DNA of 46,398 nucleotides from Streptomyces sp. NRRL B-1140 (lineage in GTDB: Bacteria > Actinomycetota > Actinomycetes > Streptomycetales > Streptomycetaceae): the NCBI RefSeq assembly GCF_001280065.1, contig NZ_LGEA01000113.1:1-46398 (forward strand), written 5' to 3'. Below are positions 26,501 through 34,194 of this stretch, piece after piece (the first letter of the stretch is position 1; every line of letters starts with the position of its first letter). The notes beneath the pieces are model-generated. The model was not told the origin of the DNA. It was given only the letters and a program-made list of their open reading frames with translations, and ran no database searches. The translations under genes and the position numbers were made by a program.

Positions 26501-26911
26501 GTCCTCGACGGCAAGCTCACCAGCGTGACCGGCGCCAAGGGCTTCACCAGCATCGACTTCCCCTCCGCCGACGTCAGCGCCACCCCGCTGTGGATCGAGG
26601 TCGACCTCGGCGCCGACCGGGCCATCGGTTCCGTCACCCTGCACCCCCGCACGGACGCCGGCGCAGCGGGCGGCGGCACAGCGGGCTTCCCCGTCGACTT
26701 CACGATCCAGACCCGCCCCAGCGGGACGAACAGCTACGCCACCGCCCGCACCGTCACCGCCGAACCCAACCCCAACGGAGCCGCTCAGACGTACACCCTC
26801 ACGTCCGCCACCGGCCGCTATCTACGCCTGAAGGTCTCCAAGCTCGGCAAGCCCGCCTCGGACGAGACCAACAGGTACCGCCTCCAGCTCGCCGAGATCC
26901 GCATCAAGTAG
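23549..26911 (+). CDS. Secreted GH78-type alpha-L-rhamnosidase with duplicated C-terminal module
   Basis: This 1120-aa secreted enzyme begins with TRRSVLCSAIAV, a Tat-like twin-arginine signal, and ends its signal peptide near VASAAVSW. The N-terminal beta-sandwich (WTAKWIWAPS, then DSKYWLWVNGTLVVFDG) and the barrel motif DCPTRERAQWWGD (about residues 391-403), with GDWDWEDWGSN later, are typical of bacterial GH78 rhamnosidases. Two tandem modules of about 157 aa follow from about residue 812; they look like carbohydrate-binding beta-sandwich (discoidin-like) domains. It should release rhamnose from pectic rhamnogalacturonan, flavonoid glycosides or gums. The ATG at 23549 was chosen for its AGGAG site at 23539-23543 and the signal peptide; an upstream ATG adds a non-signal extension. 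Confidence 0.88.
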   Translation: MSSVTRRSVLCSAIAVALTPTLGSVLVPGLAPVASAAVSWTAKWIWAPSSSTNQWVAFRRSFTLGSAPSKAVTQIAADSKYWLWVNGTLVVFDGQLKRGPDRTGTYYDEIDLAPYLTSGRNTVALLVWYFGKQGFSHSSSGKGGLLFQSDITTGSTTTRLVSDTSWKHIVHPGYSNNTGGTQVNFRLPESNVYYDARNATAMAAWESAGFDDSGWNAPTDLGAAGAAPWNNLVRRPVPQFRYSGLKSYGNASSLPSTGQGATAITATLPSNLQVTPYLKVDAPAGAVIGMQTDHYADGDGLTGLTPGAENNVRATYVCVGGVQEFEALAWMSGTAVKYTIPTGVTVLDLKYRESGYDTDFAGSFSSNEAFFDTLWGKAARTMYVNMRDNYMDCPTRERAQWWGDVVNQLKEGFYTFDTRSHALGAKAIAQLTAWQKPGGVLYSPIPSTIWTAELPVQMLASVWAFGTYHLYTGDSDAVSGTYPAVKAYLNLWSLDSAGLVSHRAGDWDWEDWGSNIDARVLDNCWYYLALGTAITLAGLSGNSGDVASWQAKRDSIKANFDRVLWNTSRNEYRSPGYNGDTDDRANGLAVVAGLAPASRHRAITEVLRTHLNASPYMEFYVLEALYLMGAATVAEERMRNRYAAQVADPACYTLWEIWDKSGGTDNHAWNGGPLYTLSAYAAGVRPTKPGWETYDVVPQTGTLTKINTVTPTVKGDIRFGITRDGDQVTLTLTSPGATSARVGVPTYRGSSPVIKANGTTVFTGGAATGSVPGLSYASKDSSYVHFTLQPGSWTFTVTGAGRLDNLALRRPVTSNSSLENGDWGKNRLTDGKLTSVTGAKGYTSIDFPSADVSANPVWVEIDLGTDTDLDAVRLFPRTDTPAAGGGTAGFPVDFTIQTRPDGSSTYTTVRTITAEPNPGGLVQTYGFKTTTARYVRLQATKLGTPPVDETTKYRLQLAELTVPTAATAVTANYTLENGDWGKTRVLDGKLTSVTGAKGFTSIDFPSADVSATPLWIEVDLGADRAIGSVTLHPRTDAGAAGGGTAGFPVDFTIQTRPSGTNSYATARTVTAEPNPNGAAQTYTLTSATGRYLRLKVSKLGKPASDETNRYRLQLAEIRIK
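26000..26908 (+). repeat. Intragenic tandem duplication, two units with 471-nt period
   Basis: The rhamnosidase 3' end contains two in-frame copies of a module, the first from about 26000 and the second from 26471. Each begins with LENGDWGK and shares DGKLTSVTGAKG, SIDFPSADVSA, AGGGTAGFPVDFTIQTRP and YRLQLAE. DNA identity is high enough to see by eye, so the duplication is recent or subject to gene conversion. Confidence 0.9.
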
Positions 26912-26929
26912 CGGGTCATACCGGGACGG

Positions 26930-26968
26930 GCGGCGGTGCAGGGCGTTCACCGCGACCTGCACCGCCGC
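26930..26968. terminator. Strong bidirectional terminator hairpin
   Basis: A perfect 13-bp stem (GCGGCGGTGCAGG / CCTGCACCGCCGC) encloses a 13-nt loop. It begins 18 nt after the rhamnosidase stop and also lies beyond the stop of the convergent PcaC-like gene. Confidence 0.85.
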
Positions 26969-27119
26969 ACCCCCGGAGAAAGCGACGACGCGGCCCGGCG
27001 GCATTCTCGCCCCCAGCGAGTCGCCCGGCACAGCCGTCCCGGCGAAGCTGGGGCCGGAGCAGACCGGGCGGATTCCAGGAAGCGTCGCAACACGTGATCA
27101 TTCCGGTGCTGCGACGAGC

Positions 27120-27515
27120 TCAGTGACCATCGGGTGACGCGGTCATGGACGCGAGGACCTCACGCGCCACCCGGAAGCTGTCCAGCGCGGCGGGTACTCC
27201 ACAGTAGACAGCTACTTGCAGGAGTACCTCCTTGATCTGCTCGGGCGACAGTCCGTTGTTGACGGCGCCGCGGACGTGCGTTGCCAGTTCGTGCGGGCGG
27301 TTCAGCGCCGCGAGCATGGCCAGATTGATCATGCTCCGCTGTGCTGGCTCGAGGCCCGGGCGGTTCCAGATGTCGCCCCAGCAGTACTGGGTGACGAGCT
27401 CCTGCATGTCCCTGGAGAAGCTGTCGGCTGAGGCCAGGGAGGCGTCAACATAGGCATCGCCCAGCACCTTGCGGCGGGTGGCGAGGCCCTGGTCGAAAAG
27501 ATCTTGATTCAGCAC
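27120..27515 (-). CDS. 4-carboxymuconolactone decarboxylase-like protein (PcaC family)
   Basis: This 131-aa protein has the exact size and core of gamma-carboxymuconolactone decarboxylase: RRKVLGDAYVDASLA, then QELVTQYCWGDIWNRPGL, LNLAMLAALNRPHELATHVR and YCGVPAALDSFRVA. In the protocatechuate pathway PcaC converts 4-carboxymuconolactone to 3-oxoadipate enol-lactone. The GTG at 27515 follows an AAGGAG site. A PcaD-like hydrolase is immediately upstream (80-nt gap), but PcaGH, PcaB and PcaIJ are absent here. The true substrate may therefore be an analogous lactone rather than the canonical one. Confidence 0.88.
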   Translation of the reverse strand: MLNQDLFDQGLATRRKVLGDAYVDASLASADSFSRDMQELVTQYCWGDIWNRPGLEPAQRSMINLAMLAALNRPHELATHVRGAVNNGLSPEQIKEVLLQVAVYCGVPAALDSFRVAREVLASMTASPDGH

Positions 27516-27595
27516 CGAATTCTCCTTACTTGGAGGAACGCTTAAAATCGTCGATTCCACTTGGGTGGAACGCGTTCGGTCGGCGACACCGCCGC

Positions 27596-28438
27596 TCAAT
27601 CGCGACCGAAGACCCGAAGCAGGTGGTCCGTTATGTGAACGGCGACCTCGAGGGGCCGTTCCAGTGCGCTCAAATGGGCCGTGTCGAGGTATTCCACGGT
27701 TCCATCTGCTACTGACTTGGCTATCAGTTCCAATGCTTCGGCAGGCGAGGCGACATCCCGGGTGCCGGCCAGAGCGAGAACAGGGCAACGGAAGCCGGGC
27801 AGGTGATCCACTACGTCGAATCGCCCCAACGCTTCCCATGTTTGAGCCCAGCGCTCCGGTGTGATCTGCGCGAGAGCATGCCGGATGTAGCCGTTCACCT
27901 CGTTGTCTGCCGCAGGATCCGATACCCACCTGGCGAGCGTGTCGTCGACTTGGCTGGCGACTCCATTGACTTTGCCTCGCGTGGCACGGTCGTACATGGC
28001 GGCCCGCGGGAACTGGGAGGACGTTCCCAATAGCGCCAGGGATGCGATGCGGTCGGGTGAGGCCAGCGCGGCCGCCTGCCCCACTGCGCCACCCAGGGAC
28101 AGTCCAACAACATGGACCGGCCTGGTGGTCAGGTTCAGGCAGATCGCGAGGAGGTCGTGAGCCAGTTGGTCGATTGAGACGATCGATTCTGCTGCGGCCG
28201 CGCCGTGACCACGAAGGTCATAGGCGGCCAGAGTGAATGGTTTTCCGGTGACGGAAAGCCGGCCAGCGATCTCGTACATCGTCCGATACCAGGCGTGTCG
28301 ATCAAGGAGGGCGGAGTGAACGAACAGGACCGTCGACGATTCACCGGCAGGCCCGGAGGTGAGTTGACTGAGCAAAGTCTCGTGGTCACCGGCCAGTACG
28401 GCATTGCTGTGGGGAAAACGCGGCCAGGGCGTAGTCAT
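27596..28438 (-). CDS. Alpha/beta hydrolase, 3-oxoadipate enol-lactonase-like (PcaD family)
   Basis: This 280-aa alpha/beta hydrolase has the nucleophile elbow VGLSLGGA with Ser114, an HSALLDRHAW oxyanion region and C-terminal His255 (TAHLSALERP). The last segment resembles PcaD (HLSNxExP). PcaD opens 3-oxoadipate enol-lactone. It begins an operon with the PcaC-like gene. The ATG at 28438 sits seven nt after a -10 box, so the message is probably leaderless, and a palindrome overlaps the -35. Codon third positions look less G/C-biased than in neighbouring genes, which suggests acquisition from another lineage. Confidence 0.87.
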   Translation of the reverse strand: MTTPWPRFPHSNAVLAGDHETLLSQLTSGPAGESSTVLFVHSALLDRHAWYRTMYEIAGRLSVTGKPFTLAAYDLRGHGAAAAESIVSIDQLAHDLLAICLNLTTRPVHVVGLSLGGAVGQAAALASPDRIASLALLGTSSQFPRAAMYDRATRGKVNGVASQVDDTLARWVSDPAADNEVNGYIRHALAQITPERWAQTWEALGRFDVVDHLPGFRCPVLALAGTRDVASPAEALELIAKSVADGTVEYLDTAHLSALERPLEVAVHITDHLLRVFGRD

Positions 28439-28444
28439 GGGGCG

Positions 28445-28483
28445 AGGGTATGTCGATCACAATTATCTAGTCAACCAGTTGAC
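28445..28483 (-). promoter_or_regulatory. Promoter with GTCAACnnGTTGAC operator (PcaD-like operon)
   Basis: On the minus strand TTGACT (28474-28469), an 18-nt spacer and TACCCT (28450-28445) form a promoter. The perfect palindrome GTCAAC-CA-GTTGAC (28470-28483) covers the -35. The same arrangement occurs at 34683-34721. The start codon falls at the predicted first transcribed base. Confidence 0.7.
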
Positions 28484-28720
28484 GACTTCGCCCGTGATTC
28501 TTTGGTCGGCCGAGAGCGGCCGAGCACGCGCACGCGTTCTCGCGGGTTCTACTGGCGCCGCCAGAGCACAACCCGGACGCAATAGGAGGAAGCCCTTGTT
28601 CGAGCGCTTCTGCGGGCGCTGATGCGAGAACGTGGACCCCCACCGCCAACTGTGGCCTGTCGGCCTTCACATGAGCGCCACCTGGAGCAGCCCATCAGGT
28701 GTGGCGTGTAAGCTACGTGC

Positions 28721-29221
28721 GTGTCAACTCCGTCGAAGCCCGGCCGTTCGAACAGGAAGCCGCGCGATGAGTCCGGGCAGCGTCCGGCGTCAGGGCCCAT
28801 CATCCCGCTGATCCACCGTTCCGTCGTTGCCGTCACGAACTACGTCGAGCATGGTCTCCGCGCTGCTGGGTACGACATCTCGCCGCCGCGCGCGGGAAAT
28901 GTGATGCGAAACCTGACCCCTGACGGGGTGACGATTGTTGATATCGCGCGGGCGTGCGGGGTGAGCAAGCAGGCCGTCAGTCGGCAGGCAGAGGCACTAC
29001 GAGAATTGGGTTACGTGGTCATCGAGACCAGCGCCGCTGACGGGCGGGTGAGGATCGTGAAGCCGACAGCCAAAGGCCTCCAGTCCAGATACGTCGCTGA
29101 CCACGTGTACGAAGAATTCGAGGCTGACCTCGAAAAACGGGTCGGAGCGGCCGATGTCGCAGCCTTCCGAAGGGTCATGGCAGCGATACATGAAATCGGC
29201 GAGGGTACCGACACGACATGA
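28721..29221 (+). CDS. MarR-family transcriptional regulator
   Basis: This 166-aa winged-helix protein begins with a basic, disordered tail of about 28 residues. The MarR domain follows: HRSVVAVTNYVEHGLRAAG, GVTIVDIARACGVSKQAVSRQ as helix-turn-helix, and the wing SAADGRVRIVKPT. The start is GTG at 28721; no ribosome site is visible and TAAGCT at 28709-28714 is seven nt away, so it may be leaderless. It is divergent from the PcaD/PcaC-like operon, whose promoter carries a palindrome repeated at the VOC/SDR operon. It is the best candidate for the protein binding both sites, probably as a repressor released by an aromatic ligand. Confidence 0.9.
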   Translation: MSTPSKPGRSNRKPRDESGQRPASGPIIPLIHRSVVAVTNYVEHGLRAAGYDISPPRAGNVMRNLTPDGVTIVDIARACGVSKQAVSRQAEALRELGYVVIETSAADGRVRIVKPTAKGLQSRYVADHVYEEFEADLEKRVGAADVAAFRRVMAAIHEIGEGTDTT

Positions 29222-29577
29222 GAGTGACCCAAGTCAAGGGAGTGAAATGCCGGTCAGCAGGGAACGGCTTTTCCCGGGGCGGCGGGTTCCTCGGACAGCA
29301 CGAGGTCGAGGAATTCGAGTCGCCCACCTTTCCTTGGCGTTGACCTCGCAGTCCGCGACGGTCGAGTGCATCGCTCCTGATCACCGCCGGGAGTAGGTTG
29401 TTCGACAGCCTCTGCCCCGCCCAGCGGACGCACCGAGCGGGGCGAAGGCGACCGGAACCCTGTGGCTCCGGCCCCCAGTGAACCGGCGGAAGCGGATCGG
29501 GCGGCTGCGGCCTCGCCCGCGTGGCCGTGCAAGCCGGTGACGATCTCGGTGAGCTGGGCGGCGACCTCGGCGTGGTT

Positions 29578-29645
29578 GGCTGCGAGACAGCCAGTCGATG
29601 GCGTTCTTCAGGACTGCCGGAATGCTGCCGATGTACTCGGGGCCT
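29578..29645 (-). pseudogene. Remnant of an NAD(P)H-dependent FMN reductase gene
   Basis: The minus strand reads GPEYIGSIPAVLKNAIDWLSR. This closely matches the flavin-binding segment of NADPH-dependent FMN reductases (TPEYNGSIPGxLKNAIDWLSR). The frame has no start before it or family match after it, so only a fragment survives between the GMC and MarR genes. The remaining 29222-29577 shows no recognisable gene. FMN reductases commonly support flavin-dependent monooxygenases, so this may mark a lost oxygenase system. Confidence 0.65.
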
Positions 29646-29681
29646 ATGGGCCGCGGCGGTCGACCGCACGACGGGTGCTCA

Positions 29682-31217
29682 TCAGGCGGTGGACCTCGCG
29701 CCCAGTACGAAGTCGGCCGCGCGCTCTCCGATCATGATGGTCGGACCGTTCGTGTTGCCGCTCACCAGGGTGGGCATGATCGATGCGTCGGCGACCCACA
29801 GGCCCTCGACCCCGTGCACCCGCAGCGTCGGGTCGACGACCGACTCGCTGTCCACACCCATCCGAGCCGTGCCGACCTGGTGCTGGCCCGTCACCGTCGC
29901 CCTGCGGACGTACTCCCGTACTCGCTCGCGGGTGCCGAAGTCCGGCCCAGGATGCACCTCACCCTTGTGCAAGGACTGCAGGGCCGGCTGCTCCCCGATC
30001 TCCCTGATCTTGAGCAAGCAGTCGACGAGGACCTCGAGGTCGTCAGGCTCGGAGATGTACCGCGGGTCGATCAACGGCGCCACGGTCGGGTCCGCGGAGC
30101 GCAGCGAGACGGTCCCCCGGCTGAGCGGGTGCAGCACCTGGCCGGTGATGGTGAAGCCGTACTCCGGCAGCCGCCCGCTGATGAAGGGGTACACGAAGGA
30201 CATCAGCATCGGCTGCACGTTCGGAGCCAGCAGCCCCGGCCTGGTCCGGCCGAACACACCGGCCTCCAGTCCCTGGGTCTTGGGGAACACGGGCTCGGCC
30301 GTCTCGAAGATGACCGGGCTGGTGACGTGGTCCTGCAAGTTGCGCCCGACGCCCGGTACGTGCACCTGGACGTCGATGCCCAGCGAGCGCAGCTGCGCCG
30401 CGTCACCGATCCCGGACAACTGCAGAATCTGTGGGGTGCCGAAGACACCCGCGGACAAGACCACGCGATCGGACCGGACCTGGTGGAGCTCACCGCCGCG
30501 CAGGTACTCCACGCCTGTGGCCCGGCCGCCCTCGACCAGGATCCGGATGACGGTGGCCCCGGTGACCACCGACAGTCTGGGGTTGTCGGCAACGGGGCGG
30601 ACGTAGGCCTCCCAAGACGAGACCCGGCGACCGTCGCGAATGGTGGTCTGCAGGTAGCTGACGCCATCGCTGAGCCCGCTGTCGTCGTTGTAGTCGTCGT
30701 TGTAGGGGTAGCCGGCCTCCTCGGCCGCCTCGACGAACGCCCTGACGATCGGGGAGGGATCGGGCAGGCGCTGGATGTGCAGCGGACCGCCCACGCCGCG
30801 CCCCCCGACTGCTCCGCCGTCGTAGTCCTCGAGCTTGCGGAAGTACGGCTCGACCTCGCTCCAGGTCCAGCCGGCCGCACCCTGCAGCACCCAGGCGTCG
30901 TAGTCCGACGGGACGCCGCGGGCGTAGATCATGCCGTTCAGGGAGCTGGTGCCGCCCAGAGTGCGGCCCCGCGGCTGCAGCAGCTCCACGCCGTTGGCGC
31001 TGGTCTGCGGCACAGTCCGGAAGTTCCAGTCGAACTCCGAGCCCAGCAGATGCACGGACTGCAGCGGGTCGTGGATGGCCTCGGCCTCGTCGGACGGGCC
31101 GGCCTCCAGCACCGTGACCGCCAGGCCGGCATCCAGCAGGCGGCGCGCGACGACGGCACCCGCCGAGCCGGCGCCGACCACCAGGGCCTCCGGCCGGTCG
31201 TTGTTGGATGTGCTCAT
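29682..31217 (-). CDS. GMC-family FAD-dependent alcohol oxidoreductase
   Basis: This 511-aa flavoprotein has the ADP-binding motif LVVGAGSAGAVVARRL, the GMC signature GRTLGGTSSLNGMIYARG, SAGVFGTPQILQLSGIG (second signature), and the active-site pair His446 (GQHQVGTARMG) and Asn488/490 (GNTNGPTIMIGERAAD). It resembles choline, alkyl-alcohol and polyethylene-glycol dehydrogenases. It should oxidise a primary alcohol to an aldehyde, passing electrons to O2 or another acceptor. The start at 31217 follows an AGGAG site. It is 58 nt downstream of an aldehyde dehydrogenase, making an alcohol-to-acid pair. High G/C codon bias contrasts with the flanking PcaD/MarR and SDR/VOC genes. Confidence 0.93.
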   Translation of the reverse strand: MSTSNNDRPEALVVGAGSAGAVVARRLLDAGLAVTVLEAGPSDEAEAIHDPLQSVHLLGSEFDWNFRTVPQTSANGVELLQPRGRTLGGTSSLNGMIYARGVPSDYDAWVLQGAAGWTWSEVEPYFRKLEDYDGGAVGGRGVGGPLHIQRLPDPSPIVRAFVEAAEEAGYPYNDDYNDDSGLSDGVSYLQTTIRDGRRVSSWEAYVRPVADNPRLSVVTGATVIRILVEGGRATGVEYLRGGELHQVRSDRVVLSAGVFGTPQILQLSGIGDAAQLRSLGIDVQVHVPGVGRNLQDHVTSPVIFETAEPVFPKTQGLEAGVFGRTRPGLLAPNVQPMLMSFVYPFISGRLPEYGFTITGQVLHPLSRGTVSLRSADPTVAPLIDPRYISEPDDLEVLVDCLLKIREIGEQPALQSLHKGEVHPGPDFGTRERVREYVRRATVTGQHQVGTARMGVDSESVVDPTLRVHGVEGLWVADASIMPTLVSGNTNGPTIMIGERAADFVLGARSTA

Positions 31218-31275
31218 CTGTCATGCTCCTCTCGTGCCCCTCGGTCGCCGAAGGGGACATGGTCCGACGCGGTGG

Positions 31276-32718
31276 TCACCGCGGCAGGTAGGTGCTCTTG
31301 AGGATTTGGTAGGCCTCGAGACCCTCCGGGCCGAGCTCGCGGCCCATTCCGGAGGCTTTGGTGCCGCCGAAGGGGGCGGCCGGGTCTGCCAGGAAGCCGT
31401 TGACGCCGATCGCGCCGGTGTCGATCCGGGAGGCCACGGAGAGCCCGCGCTCGACGTCGGGGGTCCAGACAGTGCCGCCCAGGCCGTACGGGGAGTCGTT
31501 GGCGACGCGTACGGCGTCGTCGTCGTCCGTGTACTTGATGATCGACAGCACCGGCCCGAAGATCTCCTCGCGGCCGATGGTCGAGCGGTTGTCCACGTCC
31601 GCGAACACCGTCGGGTCCACGAACCAGCCCTGCTCACGGGGTCGGCCGCCGCCGGTGGTGAGCCGGGCGCCCTCCGCCTTGCCCTTGGCGATGTAGTCCT
31701 CGACGCGCTTCTGCTGCTGAGCCGTGGCGAGCGGGCCGACCCGCGTAGCGGGGTCGAGCGAGTCGCCTACGGGCAGAGAGCGGACGAAGTCGGTGATGGT
31801 GTCGACGACCTCGCCGTAGCGGGAAGCCGGCACCAGCACGCGGGTGCCCAGGTAGCAGGACTGCCCGTTGTTGAGCATGGTGGCCATGAAGAAGCCTTCG
31901 AGGTCCTGGGTGAGGTCGGCATCGTCGAGGACGATCGCCGCCGCCTTGCCCCCCAGCTCGAGGGTTACCGGGCGCAGCATCCGTCCGGCTGTCTCGGCCA
32001 CCCAGCGGCCGACCTTCTCCGAGCCGGTGAACGACAGCTTGTCCACCCCGGGGTGCTCCACAAGGTAGGCGCCGGTCCTCGGGCCGCCGGGCACGATGTT
32101 GATCACACCGGCCGGTAGCTGGGCCTCCTCGGCGGCCTCGGCGAACAGCATCGCGTCGAGGACGGTCTCGGGGCTGGGCTTGATCACCAGGGTGCAGCCC
32201 ATGGCCAGCGCCGGACCGTACTTGTGGGCGCCGATGGTCTGGGGCACGTTCCATGGCACGATCGCGCCGACGACCCCGACGGGCCGGCGGCTGACCCGGA
32301 TCCGGCCCATGACGCCGTCGCGCTCGCTGTCGAACTCGATCTCGCCGGTACGCAGCATGTTCGCGTAGTAGCGCAGCATCATCTGAGGCATGGTGTTCTC
32401 TGCCCGGCCGGAGATGGCGATCGGCATGCCGTTCTGCGAGGAGACGCGGATCGGCATCTCGTCCGCGCGGGCGTCGAGTGCGGCGGCGAAGCGCTCGATG
32501 GCGTCCGCCCGGCGCTCCGGGGCCCAGTTCGCCCAGCCAGTGGGGTCGTCGAAGGCCTTGCGGGCCGCAGCCACGGCCGCGTCGACGTCCGGCTCCAGGG
32601 CCTCGGGTACACGTCCGATGGCCTGTTCCGTGTTGGGCGAGATCACGTCGATCGTTGATGACGACGAGGGGGCGACCCACTCGCCGCCGATATAGAGGGA
32701 CTTGTACATCAGGCTCAT
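31276..32718 (-). CDS. Aldehyde dehydrogenase family protein
   Basis: This 480-aa aldehyde dehydrogenase has Asn157 (VPWNVP), FTGSEKVG (cofactor), Glu254 (LELGGK) and nucleophile Cys288 (NGQSCYLG). The Cys neighbourhood GQSC differs from the GQIC enzyme at 10850, so they are separate subfamilies. The ATG at 32718 follows GGAG; an ATG nine nt later is an alternative. It precedes the GMC gene on the same strand and probably oxidises the aldehyde made by that enzyme to an acid using NAD(P). No promoter could be fixed upstream. Confidence 0.93.
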   Translation of the reverse strand: MSLMYKSLYIGGEWVAPSSSSTIDVISPNTEQAIGRVPEALEPDVDAAVAAARKAFDDPTGWANWAPERRADAIERFAAALDARADEMPIRVSSQNGMPIAISGRAENTMPQMMLRYYANMLRTGEIEFDSERDGVMGRIRVSRRPVGVVGAIVPWNVPQTIGAHKYGPALAMGCTLVIKPSPETVLDAMLFAEAAEEAQLPAGVINIVPGGPRTGAYLVEHPGVDKLSFTGSEKVGRWVAETAGRMLRPVTLELGGKAAAIVLDDADLTQDLEGFFMATMLNNGQSCYLGTRVLVPASRYGEVVDTITDFVRSLPVGDSLDPATRVGPLATAQQQKRVEDYIAKGKAEGARLTTGGGRPREQGWFVDPTVFADVDNRSTIGREEIFGPVLSIIKYTDDDDAVRVANDSPYGLGGTVWTPDVERGLSVASRIDTGAIGVNGFLADPAAPFGGTKASGMGRELGPEGLEAYQILKSTYLPR

Positions 32719-32964
32719 CGCGTGCTCCGCACGATCGTGGCCCCGTGACTTTGGTCCAGGGGCGCTTGGGGTTGGCAAAAGGTGCCGTCGCGGAGCATCG
32801 CTGAGCGCACGTCGGCTCGTCGTCGCGCGGGGCAGAGGGGTACGTCGGTGTGGTGCTATCCCTGAGCGATCTTCTTGTCGTATCGGGCCCGCGAGACCAG
32901 GTCGGCCGCTGCGGACCGGCGAGGAAGACAGCCCGCTCGAGCTGTTGTTCCTCGTCGGGAGGCT

Positions 32965-32984
32965 GTTCCCTCGGGGCAGGGAAC
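32965..32984. terminator. Hairpin in the 32.7-33.1 kb intergenic region
   Basis: GTTCCCT, the loop CGGGGC and AGGGAAC form a perfect 7-bp stem. It lies 77 nt beyond the small ORF that follows the SDR gene and may end that operon. The rest of 32719-33060 shows no recognisable gene. Confidence 0.45.
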
Positions 32985-33060
32985 CCGAGCTGCGGCGGGC
33001 GTCAGCCCGGCGTAGGAAGCCGGGTGAGCCGCGGACAGGAAAGCGGTGCCGTCCCCGGTG

Positions 33061-33240
33061 TTACCAAGGATCCTTGTTCCCGTCCTGGACGCCGATCCCC
33101 GGCATGGACGTCAGGACCGCGGCAGGTGTGATGTCGTCGATCAGGATCCGGGCCGCAAAGCAGAACCGGTCGAGCAATGTCGGCACGGCTGGCTGCTGGA
33201 TGCGCGGGCCGACAACCCGCTCAAAGTACGGGTGGATCAT
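33061..33240 (-). CDS. Small ORF or gene fragment, function unknown (59 aa)
   Basis: An open frame begins at ATG 33240 (or GTG 33249), 13 nt after the SDR stop, and ends with TAA at 33063-33061. It starts MIHPYFERVVGPRIQQ and ends PGIGVQDGNKDPW. Third codon positions are strongly G/C and composition looks like real protein, with a Trp, Phe and Tyr content unlike GC-noise frames. I do not recognise the family. There is no clear ribosome site, so it may be translated by coupling to the SDR gene, or be the C-terminal fragment of a truncated enzyme. Confidence 0.4.
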   Translation of the reverse strand: MIHPYFERVVGPRIQQPAVPTLLDRFCFAARILIDDITPAAVLTSMPGIGVQDGNKDPW

Positions 33241-33253
33241 GTAGCACACGATC

Positions 33254-34111
33254 TCAGGGGGTGTGGGTGTCGATACGAGCCCGGACCAAGGTGCTGTTCC
33301 GCTGGCGCCGCTGGCCTTTGCCGTTCCAACGAGGGCCGGTGGAGCGGAAGACGTCGTCGGTGACGGCGGCATTCGTGTAACCCCCGTCGGCGTAAATCAC
33401 GGTGCCGGTGACGAAGTTCGAACTCGGACCGGCAAGGAACAGAGCCGGTCCGATGAGATCTTCCTCGCTCGCGAGCCGGCCCAGAGTCATCCTGCGTAGC
33501 CGCTCGTTGCGTTCGACCTCGGTGTATTGGGTGGAGTCGGTGGCGCCGCGGGCCAGGCCCATGCAGCGCACCCCAAAGGGGCCGAGCGACTGGGCGACTG
33601 AGCGGGTAAGCCCGTCCACTGCGGCCCGCGATGTGCCGTACAGAACGGCACTTCCGGCACCCAGCACGCCCATGATCGAGGTGATGTTGATGATCTTGCC
33701 GTACCCGCGGCGGGACATGCGCTCACCCAGCGACTGGCAAGTGAGGAAATAACTCTTCAGACCGATCGCCATGCTTCGGTCCCACTCCTCCTCTGAAATG
33801 CCAAAGAACTGACCATGACCGCCCCAGAGTGCCGTGTTGATCAGGATCTCTATATCGCCGATCTCCGACTCGGCGGCCTGCGCCATCTCGTCCGCCGCGG
33901 CGCCAGAGGTGAGGTCCCACGTCCCATATCCGACTTTGCCCGGCGTGCGCTGCGCGAGATCAGCGGCGTTACGCTCAAGAAACTCCGCGGAATCTTCCCA
34001 GTCCTGGATATAGACCGATGCACCCTGGTCGGCGAAGGATTCTGCCAGCACCCGTCCGAAACTTGCTCCCGCGCCGGTGACGAGAACACCCTTACCGTCG
34101 AACTGCCCCAT
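33254..34111 (-). CDS. Atypical SDR-family protein with Arg in place of catalytic Lys
   Basis: This 285-aa protein has an SDR fold with TGAGASFG (12-19) and Ser145 and Tyr158 in place, but the active-site motif is YGTSR, so position 162 is Arg rather than Lys. The NNAG motif is also replaced (INTALWG). The C-terminus retains VTGTVIYADGG, followed by a basic tail of about 35 residues. Without the Lys it may have lost dehydrogenase activity or use different chemistry such as dehydration, isomerisation or lyase action. Start ATG 34111 follows AAGGAG. It is 83 nt downstream of the VOC gene and shares its less G/C-biased codon use. Confidence 0.85.
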   Translation of the reverse strand: MGQFDGKGVLVTGAGASFGRVLAESFADQGASVYIQDWEDSAEFLERNAADLAQRTPGKVGYGTWDLTSGAAADEMAQAAESEIGDIEILINTALWGGHGQFFGISEEEWDRSMAIGLKSYFLTCQSLGERMSRRGYGKIINITSIMGVLGAGSAVLYGTSRAAVDGLTRSVAQSLGPFGVRCMGLARGATDSTQYTEVERNERLRRMTLGRLASEEDLIGPALFLAGPSSNFVTGTVIYADGGYTNAAVTDDVFRSTGPRWNGKGQRRQRNSTLVRARIDTHTP

Positions 34112-34194
34112 TTGGTTACTCTCCTTTTTGCGCTTTGCACACGCGCGGACCAGCGAGCCTGTTGCGCGACGATCCAAAGTGCTGCTGAGCTGAT

